Shown: positions 43,257-52,037, numbered from the stretch's first letter. The stretch is DNA of 64,000 nucleotides from Eubacteriales bacterium (GCA_030625815.1 DAOUQF010000001.1:62001-126000), one strand, 5' to 3'. Notes: generated by a model not told the origin, from the letters alone. Numbers and translations are program-made.

Positions 43257-44018
43257 ATGAAGGTATTATCCGTTATCGGGTATTCAAAATCAGGCAAAAC
43301 AACCACGATTGAAACGATTATTCGGGAGTTGCGAAAGCGAAACTATCGTGTGGGCAGCATTAAGGATATTCATTATGAAGGATTTCAAATGGATACAGAT
43401 GGAACCAATACGGATCGCCATCGGAAGGCAGGCGCGGAATTAGTGACGGCACGGGGCTTGCATGAAACCGACGTGCTGTTTTCAGAGCGATTGGACTTGT
43501 ATGCCATGGCTCGATTTTATGATGTGGATTACTTAGTCGTTGAAGGAATTCGGGAAGCGAACACACCGATTATTCTTACCGCCGACAACGTGGAAGATTT
43601 GGACGAACGTTGGAGCGATCATGTATTTATGGTTTCCGGGAAGATTGCAGACACGATTGACGCGTATCGGGGTGTGCCGGCCATCAGTGTCTTGGAAGAT
43701 CCGATGGCGCTGGTTGATTGCGTTGAAGAAACAACCTTTGAATTGTTGCCGGATTTTCCGGCAAGCTGTTGTACCGCGTGCGGGGGGACTTGTCGGGAAC
43801 TTTGCGCAGCCATTTTAAAGGGGGAGCGAAAGCGGGAAGATTGCGTGCTCGATCAAACACAAGTACGATTGACTGTGAATGATCAGCCGATTTCCATAGT
43901 TCCCTTTGTTCAAAATATTCTTCGAAACGCGATGCTTGGCGTTGTGAAGGAATTGGATGGATTTCAAGAGGATGCGAAGATCAAAGTGGAGCTGGGTCCA
44001 TCATGGCAGCAGAAATGA
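43257..44018 (+). CDS. MobB-type GTPase with C-terminal Cys-rich domain
   Basis: A 253-residue protein with CGAGGAGG ahead of ATG 43257. The N-terminal about 160 residues are MobB-like: P-loop GYSKSGKTTTIE (about 8-19), the switch region DTDGTNTDRHRKAGA and LVVEGIREANTPII. A Cys motif CCTACGGTCRELCAA...C (about 174-200) suggests an Fe-S or Zn site, and the tail LTVNDQPISIVPFVQNIL resembles MobB fusions in anaerobes and archaea. MobB assists molybdopterin dinucleotide formation. Its place beside an ECF importer is the key clue to the operon's substrate. Confidence 0.8.
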   Translation: MKVLSVIGYSKSGKTTTIETIIRELRKRNYRVGSIKDIHYEGFQMDTDGTNTDRHRKAGAELVTARGLHETDVLFSERLDLYAMARFYDVDYLVVEGIREANTPIILTADNVEDLDERWSDHVFMVSGKIADTIDAYRGVPAISVLEDPMALVDCVEETTFELLPDFPASCCTACGGTCRELCAAILKGERKREDCVLDQTQVRLTVNDQPISIVPFVQNILRNAMLGVVKELDGFQEDAKIKVELGPSWQQK

Positions 44019-44653
44019 GAGTGTTGGAGCAATGCGTTCCCATGAATTCAAAGCGGAACGATGTGCGGCTTTGTCAGTGGGATGGAGAAGCGGTGGTGGT
44101 GAAAGACTTTGCTTCTTTCGAGGACTATTGGCGGGAAAAAGAGATCTACCAGCATCTGCTGAAGATTGCGCCGCAATTGTGTCCGCGTGTGATTGTGTTT
44201 GACGATCAGAAGAAAGAATTGATTATGGCATATCTTTCGGGTGTCACGGTTTTAGAGGCGTTGGAACGAGCGGAGAAAGAAAATGATCAAGCGAAGGGGA
44301 CTGAAATACTCACTCGATTGCTCGCTTGGATGCAAGGCTTTTATGAAAGTCTAAAGGCGGAAGAGCATCAGGAAATTATGGGAGATATCAATTTGCGGAA
44401 TTTTTTGTGGGCTGAGCAGCGCGTCGTCGGAATTGATTTTGAGGGATGCTGTGCAGGCAATCCTGCCGATGAGGTTCTGCAAGTGATTGCTTTTTATCTC
44501 CTCTATGAGCCCGAAAGAACAGCGTTCAAGTTGTCGGTGGTTCGATCCATAATTGATCCGCTTCTTCGGATGACGAACTGCTCCGTGCTGTTATTTTGGG
44601 AAACTCTGGATGAGGAAATGGTAAAAATTCGAGCAAGAAGAAATCAAAACTAA
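44003..44653 (+). CDS. Kinase-like protein of the aminoglycoside phosphotransferase/RIO fold
   Basis: A 216-residue protein. Either ATG 44003 or ATG 44015 (overlapping the previous stop as ATGA) could start it. Kinase-fold signs: VVVKDF (ATP lysine about residue 33), LIMAYLSGVTVLEAL (hinge), the catalytic loop GDINLRNFLW with Asp and Asn (about 132-141), and the metal-binding VGIDFEGC. The HRD-like histidine is missing, as in several small-molecule kinases. It could rephosphorylate an imported molecule. No phosphotransferase of this fold has a settled role beside MobB, so function is inference. Confidence 0.7.
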   Translation: MAAEMRVLEQCVPMNSKRNDVRLCQWDGEAVVVKDFASFEDYWREKEIYQHLLKIAPQLCPRVIVFDDQKKELIMAYLSGVTVLEALERAEKENDQAKGTEILTRLLAWMQGFYESLKAEEHQEIMGDINLRNFLWAEQRVVGIDFEGCCAGNPADEVLQVIAFYLLYEPERTAFKLSVVRSIIDPLLRMTNCSVLLFWETLDEEMVKIRARRNQN

Positions 44654-44793
44654 TTCGGAAAAGAAATTGCAAGAAGCGAATGCTCCTCTTTTTTTGAACA
44701 AGCGTAAAGGTATAAAAAGATAAATCAATTGCAACACAAGTCGCGCATTTCATGATATGGTTATGTCATAAATTTCAGTTTTGGAGGGAAACA

Positions 44794-45597
44794 ATGATTA
44801 GATTTGTGGCGCTGGATGTGGATGGAACGCTATTAAATAGTAACCGGGAAGTTAGCGAATCAACGATTGAAGCAGTGAAAGAAGCCAAGGCGAAGGGAAT
44901 CCTTGTCACGATTTGTACCGGAAGGCCGGTTCAAGGGGCTATTCCGTTTGTGGAGTTATTTGGATTGAAATCCCCGATTATCGCCTATAATGGGGGAATG
45001 ATTGTCGATTCCAAATCCATGGAAATCTTGTATGAACAAGGGGTTAGCCCGGAAGATGCAAGACGGATCATTGCTTTGGGAGAAGAGCGAAAAACAACGA
45101 TTATCATCTGGTCAAACAATCAATTGTATGTAAATGAATTGAATGAGCAGGTCCATGCGTACAAACAGTTGTCCAATGTGCAGCCGATAAAAATCAATGA
45201 TTACGAAGAGATTATTCAGCAGGGGATTACAAAACTGCTGTGGATTGATGAGGTGGAATCCATTCAGGCATACAAGGTTGAGCTTCAAGCGGAATTGCAG
45301 GAGACTGTCAATGTGTGCACCTCGAAAGCGCATTATCTGGAGTTTGTCGATCGAGAAGTATCAAAAGGGGAAGCCTTGAAACATATTGGCGAAATCTACG
45401 GAATCAAACAAGACGAGATGATGGCAATTGGGGATGGCGACAATGATTTGCCGATGCTCGAGTATGCCGGATTGGGCATTGCCATGGGAAACGCGCCGGA
45501 TTTGGTGAAGGAGAAGGTACAGTTTGTAACAGCATCCAATGATGAAGAGGGGATTGCGATTGCAATCAGGAAATTTATTGTGGATGCAGAAGTATAG
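44794..45597 (+). CDS. Cof-type HAD phosphatase
   Basis: A 267-residue HAD hydrolase of the Cof/YidA subgroup; ATG 44794 follows TTGGAGGG. Motif I is ALDVDGTLL (nucleophile Asp about residue 8), motif II TICTGRP, and motif III/IV KGEALKHI ... GDGDNDLPML. A C2 cap lies in between. These enzymes dephosphorylate sugar phosphates or pyridoxal phosphate with broad specificity. It starts about 140 bases after the kinase-like gene without a strong terminator, so it could share its transcript. Confidence 0.9.
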   Translation: MIRFVALDVDGTLLNSNREVSESTIEAVKEAKAKGILVTICTGRPVQGAIPFVELFGLKSPIIAYNGGMIVDSKSMEILYEQGVSPEDARRIIALGEERKTTIIIWSNNQLYVNELNEQVHAYKQLSNVQPIKINDYEEIIQQGITKLLWIDEVESIQAYKVELQAELQETVNVCTSKAHYLEFVDREVSKGEALKHIGEIYGIKQDEMMAIGDGDNDLPMLEYAGLGIAMGNAPDLVKEKVQFVTASNDEEGIAIAIRKFIVDAEV

Positions 45598-45622
45598 CAG
45601 ATGAATGGGGAGGTCCGCGAGG

Positions 45623-46114
45623 ATGGCTAGAATTGATTCATTTGAACCCATAGTTGGAGAGAATCCAAAGATCTTGATTTTGGGTACCATGCCCAGTGTC
45701 ATGTCTTTGGAGGTTCAGGAATATTACGGTCATGGACGCAATCAATTTTGGAGAATCATGGGGGATCTGCTTGGGTTTCACCGGGACGATCCCTATGAAA
45801 TACGAAAGGCCCACGTGATGGAGAATGGGATTGCCGTATGGGATGTGATGCAATCCTGCGAACGCAAAGGCAGTCTCGATAAGGATATCAAAAATGCGGA
45901 GTATAATGATATTGTCGGATTGATTCGCTCATATCCCAGCATCCGATTTGTGATCGCAAACGGCAGCAAGGCGCGGGATGTTTACAACAGGCAGTTTCGT
46001 GAAGCGTTGCCGCAGATCGAAATGATTCCTTATTATTCTACAAGTCCTGCCAATGCCATTGCCTACGAAAAAAAGATGCAACAGTGGCGAGGAATCATCC
46101 AATTTCTTGAATAG
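45623..46114 (+). CDS. Hypoxanthine/uracil-DNA glycosylase (HDG family)
   Basis: A 163-residue protein of the UDG superfamily; ATG 45623 lies 8 bases after GGGGAGGT. The motif ILGTMPSVMSLEVQEYYGHGRNQFW matches the family 6 (HDG) active-site region with Asn in motif A, and YYSTSPANA is motif B. The family removes deaminated bases, mainly deoxyinosine, from DNA. It is 25 bases from the HAD gene and likely cotranscribed. Confidence 0.85.
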   Translation: MARIDSFEPIVGENPKILILGTMPSVMSLEVQEYYGHGRNQFWRIMGDLLGFHRDDPYEIRKAHVMENGIAVWDVMQSCERKGSLDKDIKNAEYNDIVGLIRSYPSIRFVIANGSKARDVYNRQFREALPQIEMIPYYSTSPANAIAYEKKMQQWRGIIQFLE

Positions 46115-46121
46115 ACAAGTA

Positions 46122-46150
46122 AAGTCATCGCGATCAGATGACTTTTTTTT
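46122..46150 (+). terminator. Terminator after the DNA glycosylase
   Basis: AAGTCATC / GATGACTT 8-bp stem followed by TTTTTT. Confidence 0.85.
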
Positions 46151-46357
46151 ATTGATAAAATTTCCAATTCTCCATAATGAATATTCATCGGAATACGATG
46201 GTTTTTGCTGAAAAATCCGTTGGTCCAATGATTCGAAGCAAACATTCATGGAATGTTAAAAATTTTGTGAAACGCTGCGATGTTCGCGCATCAAGCACAA
46301 TTGCGCTTCATAAGGAAACGTGATATCATTCGATTTATTACACGTTTTGGAGGAATT

Positions 46358-47758
46358 ATGGAGTTATTATTAAGAATCGATTCATTGGTATGGGGACCGC
46401 CGCTATTGATCTTGCTTGTTGGAACAGGCTTTTACTTAACCTTGCGATTGGGTTTGCTGCAGATCTTCAAGTTGCCGTTGGCAATCAAGTATCTGTTTTC
46501 GAAGGATGAACAGGCTGCAAAAGGGGACGTTTCCAGTTTTGCAGCATTGTGTACCGCGTTGGCGGCAACGATCGGCACCGGGAATATTGTGGGGGTAGCA
46601 ACGGCCATTAAAGTGGGCGGCCCCGGCGCTTTGTTCTGGATGTGGATTGCGGCTTTCTTTGGCATGGCAACGAAATACGCGGAAGGCTTGTTGGCGGTTA
46701 AATATCGAGAGGTCGACGACAATGGGAATATGTCTGGTGGACCCATGTATTATTTGCAGAACGGATTGAACAGCAAGTTCTTGGCGAAGATGTTCGCGCT
46801 CTTTGGAATCTTTGTTGCTTGTTTTGGAATTGGAACCTTTCCGCAGGTCAATGCAATTACCGCGGTAGTGAAGACGACCTTTGATATTCCAGTGATTGTG
46901 ACAGCTGTTGTGCTTACGGGTTTGGCGGCCATGGTGATTGTCGGAGGGATCAAGAAAATCTCCAAGGTATCCGAAACGATCGTACCCTTTATGGCGGTGT
47001 TTTATTTTGTTGGCGCTATGATCATCCTGGTGCTGCATGCCGATGCGATTCCTTCTTCCATTGCTCTTGTCATAAGAAGCGCCTTTACGCCGACAGCGGC
47101 ATCGGGTGGTTTTTTGGGAGCGACCATTATGATGGCTGTGCAAAGCGGGATTGCAAGAGGGGTCTTTTCCAATGAATCTGGATTGGGAAGCGCACCGATT
47201 GCAGCGGCGGCAGCGAAGACCAATTCTTGTGTGAGGCAGGGGCTGATCTCAATGACGGGAACCTTTGTCGATACGATTCTTATTTGTACCATGACAGGGT
47301 TGGTTTTGATTATCACTGGCGAATGGTCAGGTGAATTAAGCGGTGCCGCCATGACAACGGCTGCTTTTTCTGGAGGATTGAGTTTTGTCGGTCAGTTTAT
47401 CGTGACCATTGGATTGATCTTCTTTGCCTTTACAACGATTCTGGGATGGAGTTATTATGGGGAACGTTGCACCGAGTATCTGTTTGGTGTAAAGGGGATC
47501 AAGATTTTCAAGGCATTCTATATTTCTATGATCGGTCTTGGCGTGTTTTTGAAATTGGAAGCCATTTGGGTGATTGCCGATATCGTCAATGGATTAATGG
47601 CAGTGCCGAATCTAATTGGATTGGTGGGTTTGAGCAATGTAGTTGTCTATGAGACGAGAAGTTATTTTAAGAAGTTGAAATCAACGGATGGGATCTCGGA
47701 GAAGCCGATCGATGAAAGCAAATCGTTAGAAGTAGAAGACGAAAGAATGATTGGATAG
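46358..47758 (+). CDS. Sodium:alanine/glycine symporter (AGCS family)
   Basis: A 466-residue transporter; ATG 46358 follows TTGGAGG. About ten to eleven membrane helices and the family signatures ALCTALAATIGTGNIVGVATA, GGPGALFWMW, GGPMYYL and GVFSNESGLGSAPIAAAAAKT. It imports alanine or glycine with sodium. Glycine is an end product of classic purine fermentation, but there is no direct link here. The C-terminal about 30 residues are acidic and cytoplasmic. Confidence 0.94.
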   Translation: MELLLRIDSLVWGPPLLILLVGTGFYLTLRLGLLQIFKLPLAIKYLFSKDEQAAKGDVSSFAALCTALAATIGTGNIVGVATAIKVGGPGALFWMWIAAFFGMATKYAEGLLAVKYREVDDNGNMSGGPMYYLQNGLNSKFLAKMFALFGIFVACFGIGTFPQVNAITAVVKTTFDIPVIVTAVVLTGLAAMVIVGGIKKISKVSETIVPFMAVFYFVGAMIILVLHADAIPSSIALVIRSAFTPTAASGGFLGATIMMAVQSGIARGVFSNESGLGSAPIAAAAAKTNSCVRQGLISMTGTFVDTILICTMTGLVLIITGEWSGELSGAAMTTAAFSGGLSFVGQFIVTIGLIFFAFTTILGWSYYGERCTEYLFGVKGIKIFKAFYISMIGLGVFLKLEAIWVIADIVNGLMAVPNLIGLVGLSNVVVYETRSYFKKLKSTDGISEKPIDESKSLEVEDERMIG

Positions 47759-47775
47759 CCATGGCAGCAAAGAAG

Positions 47776-47799
47776 AGAGGGGCGGAAGCCCCTCTTTTT
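47776..47799 (+). terminator. Terminator after the symporter
   Basis: AGAGGGGC / GCCCCTCT 8-bp stem, GGAA loop, TTTTT. Confidence 0.88.
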
Positions 47800-47886
47800 G
47801 ATTGGAATGAATAACAGTTTGGATGAAACTTTTTTATGACGAATGAGTCTAGTAGTGTAGAACAAGACAATTAAGGAGGATTTCAC

Positions 47887-48360
47887 ATGAAAAAGAAAAT
47901 GTTAATTGGAGTCGTATTGATCATTGCGTTATTGGCGGCAGGGTGCACAAGCGCGGTTGAAGAAAAGTCGGATTTTGAAAGAACAGAACTGATAGCCAGT
48001 AATCGTGGAGATTCAAATTTGGTAGAGATTGAAAAGGCGGATCCGATGAATCTATCGGAAGAGGCGCAAAAAGAATTGGGAGAACGAAGAAATAAAGAGG
48101 GATCTTATGTCTTTACGGATAACGGCAAAAACTATTTGGCCGTGTTTGCGGGAGAACGGAACACGGGTGGCTATGGCCTTGAGATTATTGAGGTTGTTTT
48201 GGTTGATTCAGAGTTGATGGGGAGTGTTGAAATGATGGAACCGGGATCTGATATGGTGACGACACAAGCATTGACTTACCCCATGGATCTTGTCGAATTG
48301 ATAAATATTGAGAATATTGGAGACTTGAATGTGTCTATCGAATTGGAAAATATCAGGTGA
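47887..48360 (+). CDS. Lipoprotein with PrcB-like domain
   Basis: A 157-residue lipoprotein with AAGGAGG ahead of ATG 47887. Lipobox LLAAGC (Cys about residue 20). From about residue 75: YLAVFAGERNTGGYGLEIIEV ... EPGSDMVTTQALTYPMDLVELI, the PrcB C-terminal fold seen in protease-complex accessory proteins. Role in Clostridia unknown. After the TGA another frame stays open for about 25 codons to 48428 and reads protein-like, but the domain already looks complete. Confidence 0.75.
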   Translation: MKKKMLIGVVLIIALLAAGCTSAVEEKSDFERTELIASNRGDSNLVEIEKADPMNLSEEAQKELGERRNKEGSYVFTDNGKNYLAVFAGERNTGGYGLEIIEVVLVDSELMGSVEMMEPGSDMVTTQALTYPMDLVELINIENIGDLNVSIELENIR

Positions 48361-48443
48361 GTGTTGAAAGGGACGGTCGTACAGATGAGCGCTATAATGT
48401 TTCTCTGACAAGGGACTATATTGAATAAGAGATGGAATAAGAA

Positions 48444-48480
48444 ACAGACCTGAGAGAAGATGCCTCTCAGGTCTGTTTTT
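48444..48480. terminator. Terminator between convergent genes
   Basis: ACAGACCTGAGAG / CTCTCAGGTCTGT perfect 13-bp stem with T5 on the plus side. It probably also serves the minus-strand peptidase gene. Confidence 0.85.
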
Positions 48481-48504
48481 ACATAAAAATTGATGATCAA
48501 TGGA

Positions 48505-49539
48505 TTAACGTACTGCCGATTCCAGAATGGAAAAGGATTGCGATTCGCAATTGATTTCTGCCATCGCGCCGTAAGGCAAGCAGATTTTGGGCTCGGTATG
48601 GCCGAAGTTCAAATTGGTTAGCACCGGCAGGTTTTCATGACCGAATTCAGCAAGTACCTTCTTAATGACTTTTTTGTAGTCTTCATAGTGGGTTTCATCC
48701 ATGGGTTTTCCCCAGATCATGCCGTTGATGCGATCGAGGATGCCCATTATCCCATAGGTGCGCAGCGCGCATTCCATGAACCACGCGGGCGGCTTGTCCT
48801 CCGAGGTTTCAAGGAATAGGATGGCGCCATCAAATTCCTCTAATTCCGGAAAAAGCGGTGTGCCGCGCAGGGCATCGAATACCTCGAGACAGCCTCCTAG
48901 CAAGGGTCCTTGAACCGTTCCTTCGCCTTGCAAGAGTTCATACCCGCGATTGGACGAATAAGATCTGGAGGTGTTTTTGTTTTCGATGATCCATGGCAGA
49001 TGCTCACTTGTCCATTCCGGTGCCGGGTTAATTTCACCAACTGGAAGATTTGTAAAAAGGGTTCTTTTCAGATGCTCAACGGTATAGTCGTGCATTTCTA
49101 CATTCTCAGCAAAGTCGACGAGCAGGGTGGGACCATAGATGCTTGAAATGCCGGCCTTCATGCAAATCATATGGGTGGTTGTGGAGTCTGAATAGCCCAC
49201 AAAGATTTTTGGGTTTTGTCGAATCACTTCGAAATCGATATAGGGAAGCATGCGAATGCTTTCAATGCCGCCGATACAGGCAATAATTCCTTTGATCGAA
49301 GGATCTTTGAATGCATTCATCAGATCTTCGGCGCGTTTTTCCGGATGCGCATAAATAAAATCGGTTCCCTTTAATGTATGTTCCATTTCCACAACTTCAA
49401 GGCCAAATACGGTTTCGAGACGCACTTTTCCCTGCTGATATCTCCAGAGAATTTCTTTATCTCCGGCACCGCCCCAGGATAGACTGATGGTTGCGACCTT
49501 ATCGCCCTTTTTTAGTTGATTTGGTTTCAATAGATTCAT
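48505..49539 (-). CDS. S66 peptidase (LD-carboxypeptidase/MccF-like)
   Basis: A 344-residue S66 serine peptidase. Nucleophile Ser in VGYSDSTTT (about residue 118), catalytic Glu in LFLETSED (about 243) and His in NFGHTEPK (about 313). The family trims peptidoglycan L,D-bonds or, in the MccF branch, inactivates aminoacyl-nucleotide antibiotics such as microcin C; length and the SYSSNRGYELLQG insert fit the MccF-like subgroup. GGAGGTGTTTGC precedes its ATG. No toxin or antibiotic genes adjoin it. Confidence 0.88.
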   Translation of the reverse strand: MNLLKPNQLKKGDKVATISLSWGGAGDKEILWRYQQGKVRLETVFGLEVVEMEHTLKGTDFIYAHPEKRAEDLMNAFKDPSIKGIIACIGGIESIRMLPYIDFEVIRQNPKIFVGYSDSTTTHMICMKAGISSIYGPTLLVDFAENVEMHDYTVEHLKRTLFTNLPVGEINPAPEWTSEHLPWIIENKNTSRSYSSNRGYELLQGEGTVQGPLLGGCLEVFDALRGTPLFPELEEFDGAILFLETSEDKPPAWFMECALRTYGIMGILDRINGMIWGKPMDETHYEDYKKVIKKVLAEFGHENLPVLTNLNFGHTEPKICLPYGAMAEINCESQSFSILESAVR

Positions 49540-49724
49540 GCAAACACCTCCAAGTAAAACTTGAGTATTATCATACCACGAAACAGGAAACCTGTGAATA
49601 TACGACTAGGAAACGGAAATAATTCTTTCTGTGTTGTGAATCACACTCGGATTCTTTCAGGGAGGGGGCTCTGAAACGTGATAAACGGGTATACATTTTC
49701 TGAGAGGGCAGAAAGGAGCAAGTG

Positions 49725-50012
49725 ATGAAAAAGCAATGGTCTGATGGCATGTGGATGGCAATTGGAATCACTACGGGTGTTGTTTTGGGTGGGATCCTAT
49801 GGATCATCTTTGACAAACCTTCTGTTTTGGTGGTCCTTGGATATCCCCTTGGGCTAGTGTTGGGAATCTTTTTAAAGAATAGATTTGGGCAGTCGAAAAA
49901 ATTTGGAGCTGATTTGTCTCCGGAACAACGAAAAACACAATTGGTGATGATTGTTGTGATTTCCATTTTGGTTGTGGTTGGGATGGTGATTGTTTCGTAC
50001 CTGATAAAATAA
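49725..50012 (+). CDS. Small membrane protein, unknown
   Basis: A 95-residue protein with GAAAGGAGC before ATG 49725. Hydrophobic segments at about 10-28, 32-48 and 72-93, with a basic-polar loop (KNRFGQSKKFGADLSPEQRK) between the second and third. No family recognised. It is transcribed away from the peptidase gene. Confidence 0.6.
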   Translation: MKKQWSDGMWMAIGITTGVVLGGILWIIFDKPSVLVVLGYPLGLVLGIFLKNRFGQSKKFGADLSPEQRKTQLVMIVVISILVVVGMVIVSYLIK

Positions 50013-50136
50013 GACATTCCCGAGTAATGGACAGAGCGTTTCATTCAACCATGGACACAGGATATAATCAAATAATGCATGTGAGATGACTGCGTTGAAT
50101 AGGGAACGGCTGTGAACGGAACGGGTTTTGCAGGGG

Positions 50137-50322
50137 ATGTCCGTTCATGATCTTGCCGTTCACCTTTATTACTGCCGGAATCATACGGAGTGGGATTATA
50201 AGCATGTAAAGGCGGCATTGGTGAAAGGCTATGCGCGGATTTTGCCATCGCCTGAAGTGACGGAAGAAAGGTGTAAAGATTATACTTTCAAATCGAGGTA
50301 TGATATAGTGAAAATCATATAA
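50137..50322 (+). CDS. Possible small protein, unknown
   Basis: A 61-residue frame from ATG 50137, with AGGGG too close to be a good ribosome site; TTG 50128 is an alternative. The sequence reads like a real soluble protein (HLYYCRNHTEWDYKHVKAAL ... CKDYTFKSRYDIVKII), but no family is recognised. It may be a remnant. It fills most of the 340-base gap before the GntR gene. Confidence 0.35.
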   Translation: MSVHDLAVHLYYCRNHTEWDYKHVKAALVKGYARILPSPEVTEERCKDYTFKSRYDIVKII

Positions 50323-50352
50323 ATGATCAGAGTGCGATGAAAGGATGAAGCT

Positions 50353-51072
50353 ATGTTTGTTCAAGTGAAAACCAAAAAAGTGTATCAGCATGTGATTGAG
50401 CAAATACAGAATATGGTGATGACGGGAGTCTTGAAAAAGGGAGATAAGCTACCATCAGAACGGGATTTGGTTGAGCAATTGGGTGTCAGCCGCGCCTCAA
50501 TTCGGGAAGCCATTCGCGCATTGGAGATGATCGGATTAATTGAAAGTCGTCAAGGGGAAGGCAATTTTATCGGAGGCGATATCAACAGTAGTTTCTTTGA
50601 GCCCTTGTCTGTCATGTTTATGTTGAATGGCGGCCAACCGGAGGATGTATTGGAATTGCGCCGTGTCATTGAGGTGGAAGCTGTCGCGTTGGCGGCCGAT
50701 AAGATTACTGCGGAGCAAAGTGTTGAATTGCAGGAATTGATGGAAGAGTTTCGAACCGCTGCGGATGAAATGGAGCGGGTGCATATCGATAAGGCGGTCC
50801 ATGACAAAATTGCGGAAATTGGCGGCAATTATCTGATCCTTATCCTGTTGAACACGATTTCTTCGCTATTGGAATCCTTTATTCGGGATGCACGAGGCAT
50901 GATTTTGAGGGAAGAGTCGAATCGGGATTTACTGCTGGTACAGCATCAGGAAATCTGCGATGGGATTATCGCAAAGGATTCAAAACGCGCGATTAAGGCA
51001 ATGAAGATTCATTTGGAAACGATCAATACGACCATGAAGAAATTGCATGAATCACAAGCTGCCGAGAGGTAG
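50353..51072 (+). CDS. lctA: FadR-type GntR regulator of the lactate dehydrogenase operon
   Basis: A 239-residue GntR/FCD regulator. The winged helix (residues about 10-75) has KLPSERDLVEQLGVSRASIREAIRALEMIGLIESRQGEGNF; the FCD effector domain follows, with metal-binding residues in ELRRVIEVEA, HDKIAEIGGN and HQEICDGI. It lies just before the Etf/lactate dehydrogenase genes, whose promoter carries a TGGTC-A-GACCA palindrome of the LldR/PdhR kind. Position and content match lctA of the Acetobacterium lct operon. Lactate is the likely effector. Confidence 0.85.
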   Translation: MFVQVKTKKVYQHVIEQIQNMVMTGVLKKGDKLPSERDLVEQLGVSRASIREAIRALEMIGLIESRQGEGNFIGGDINSSFFEPLSVMFMLNGGQPEDVLELRRVIEVEAVALAADKITAEQSVELQELMEEFRTAADEMERVHIDKAVHDKIAEIGGNYLILILLNTISSLLESFIRDARGMILREESNRDLLLVQHQEICDGIIAKDSKRAIKAMKIHLETINTTMKKLHESQAAER

Positions 51073-51081
51073 CTTTTTTTA
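51057..51081 (+). terminator. Terminator overlapping the regulator stop codon
   Basis: AAGCTGCC / GGTAGCTT stem with GAGA loop followed by T7; the TAG stop is in the right arm. It separates the regulator from the lct operon. Confidence 0.8.
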
Positions 51082-51159
51082 TGCCGGAACAAGAGTTTTG
51101 GATAGGAAAGCTTATATTGTTCGATAGGACTTATTTTATTGTTAATAAAAAAACAATTG

Positions 51160-51188
51160 TTGCATTGGGAAACGTTTCGCCATAAGAT
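51160..51188 (+). promoter_or_regulatory. Promoter of the lactate dehydrogenase operon
   Basis: TTGCAT, 17 bases, TAAGAT; the operator palindrome begins 12 bases downstream. Confidence 0.6.
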
Positions 51189-51200
51189 AGAAACAGATTA

Positions 51201-51215
51201 ACTGGTCAGACCAGT
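51201..51215 (+). promoter_or_regulatory. GntR-family operator of the lct operon
   Basis: ACTGGTC-A-GACCAGT, a perfect 15-bp inverted repeat matching the TGGTnnnACCA pattern of FadR-type regulators. It lies just downstream of the promoter, so binding should repress. Confidence 0.8.
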
Positions 51216-51248
51216 AGACCGAGAGAACATGATATGGGAGGTTTCGTA

Positions 51249-52037
51249 ATGAAGATTGCAGTGTGCATTAAGCAAGTGCCGGGCACGTCGGAAGTGGAAG
51301 TGGATGAAAAGACGGGTGTATTGAAGCGGGATGGAATTGATTCGAAGATGAATCCTTATGATTTGTACGCCATTGAAACGGCGGTAAAGTTGAAAGAGGA
51401 ACATGGTGCACATATTACGGCTATTAGCATGGGCCCACCACAGGCTGCGGCGGTGATCAAAGAAGCCTTTATGATGGGCGTCGATGAAGGGGCATTGTTA
51501 ACGGATCGAAAATTTGCCGGTGCCGATGTATTGGCGACATCTTACACCTTGGCGCAGGGAGTGAAAAAAACGGGGAATCCGGACTTGGTGATTTGCGGCA
51601 AGATGACCACCGATGGCGATACGGCGCAAGTTGGTCCGGAGATGGCAGAGTTTTTGGGGATACCCCACATTGCCAATGTTTTGCGAATTTTAGAAGTCAG
51701 GGAGAAATCGATAGTTGTGGAGATGGATATGCCGAGTACGGTAGAGGTGGCGGAAATCGCCTTTCCATGTTTGATTACTGTTGAAAAGGGAATTTTTCAG
51801 CCAAGATTGCCGTCTTTCAAATTGAAAATGGCAACGAAAGGCAAGGCGATTCCTTTTTATAGCTTGCAGGATTTTGAGGATACCGATGAAAAAAATTATG
51901 GACTGAATGGTTCGCCAACGCAAGTGAAACGGATTTTTCCTCCGGCAAGCAATACAGATCATGAAATCTGGAACGGATCCAACGGAGAGCTGTCGGAGCA
52001 ATTGTTTAGCAAGTTGAAAGAGTTGAAATTCGTTTAA
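51249..52037 (+). CDS. lctB: Electron transfer flavoprotein beta subunit (LctB type)
   Basis: A 262-residue EtfB; ATG 51249 follows TGGGAGG. Starts MKIAVCIKQVPGTSEV; the nucleotide-binding stretch is VICGKMTTDGDTAQVGPEMAEFLG. With EtfA and the FAD dehydrogenase that follow it forms the Etf-lactate dehydrogenase complex, which in Acetobacterium oxidises lactate with NAD by electron confurcation with reduced ferredoxin. Confidence 0.93.
   Translation: MKIAVCIKQVPGTSEVEVDEKTGVLKRDGIDSKMNPYDLYAIETAVKLKEEHGAHITAISMGPPQAAAVIKEAFMMGVDEGALLTDRKFAGADVLATSYTLAQGVKKTGNPDLVICGKMTTDGDTAQVGPEMAEFLGIPHIANVLRILEVREKSIVVEMDMPSTVEVAEIAFPCLITVEKGIFQPRLPSFKLKMATKGKAIPFYSLQDFEDTDEKNYGLNGSPTQVKRIFPPASNTDHEIWNGSNGELSEQLFSKLKELKFV

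Noticed and set aside
47887-48428. Frameshift truncating the PrcB-like lipoprotein.
   Set aside because: Another frame stays open for about 25 codons after the stop, but the PrcB domain already appears complete, so this is probably chance.
48505-49539. Antibiotic self-immunity locus (MccF-like).
   Set aside because: No peptide, adenylating enzyme or exporter gene adjoins; a general S66 carboxypeptidase role is enough.
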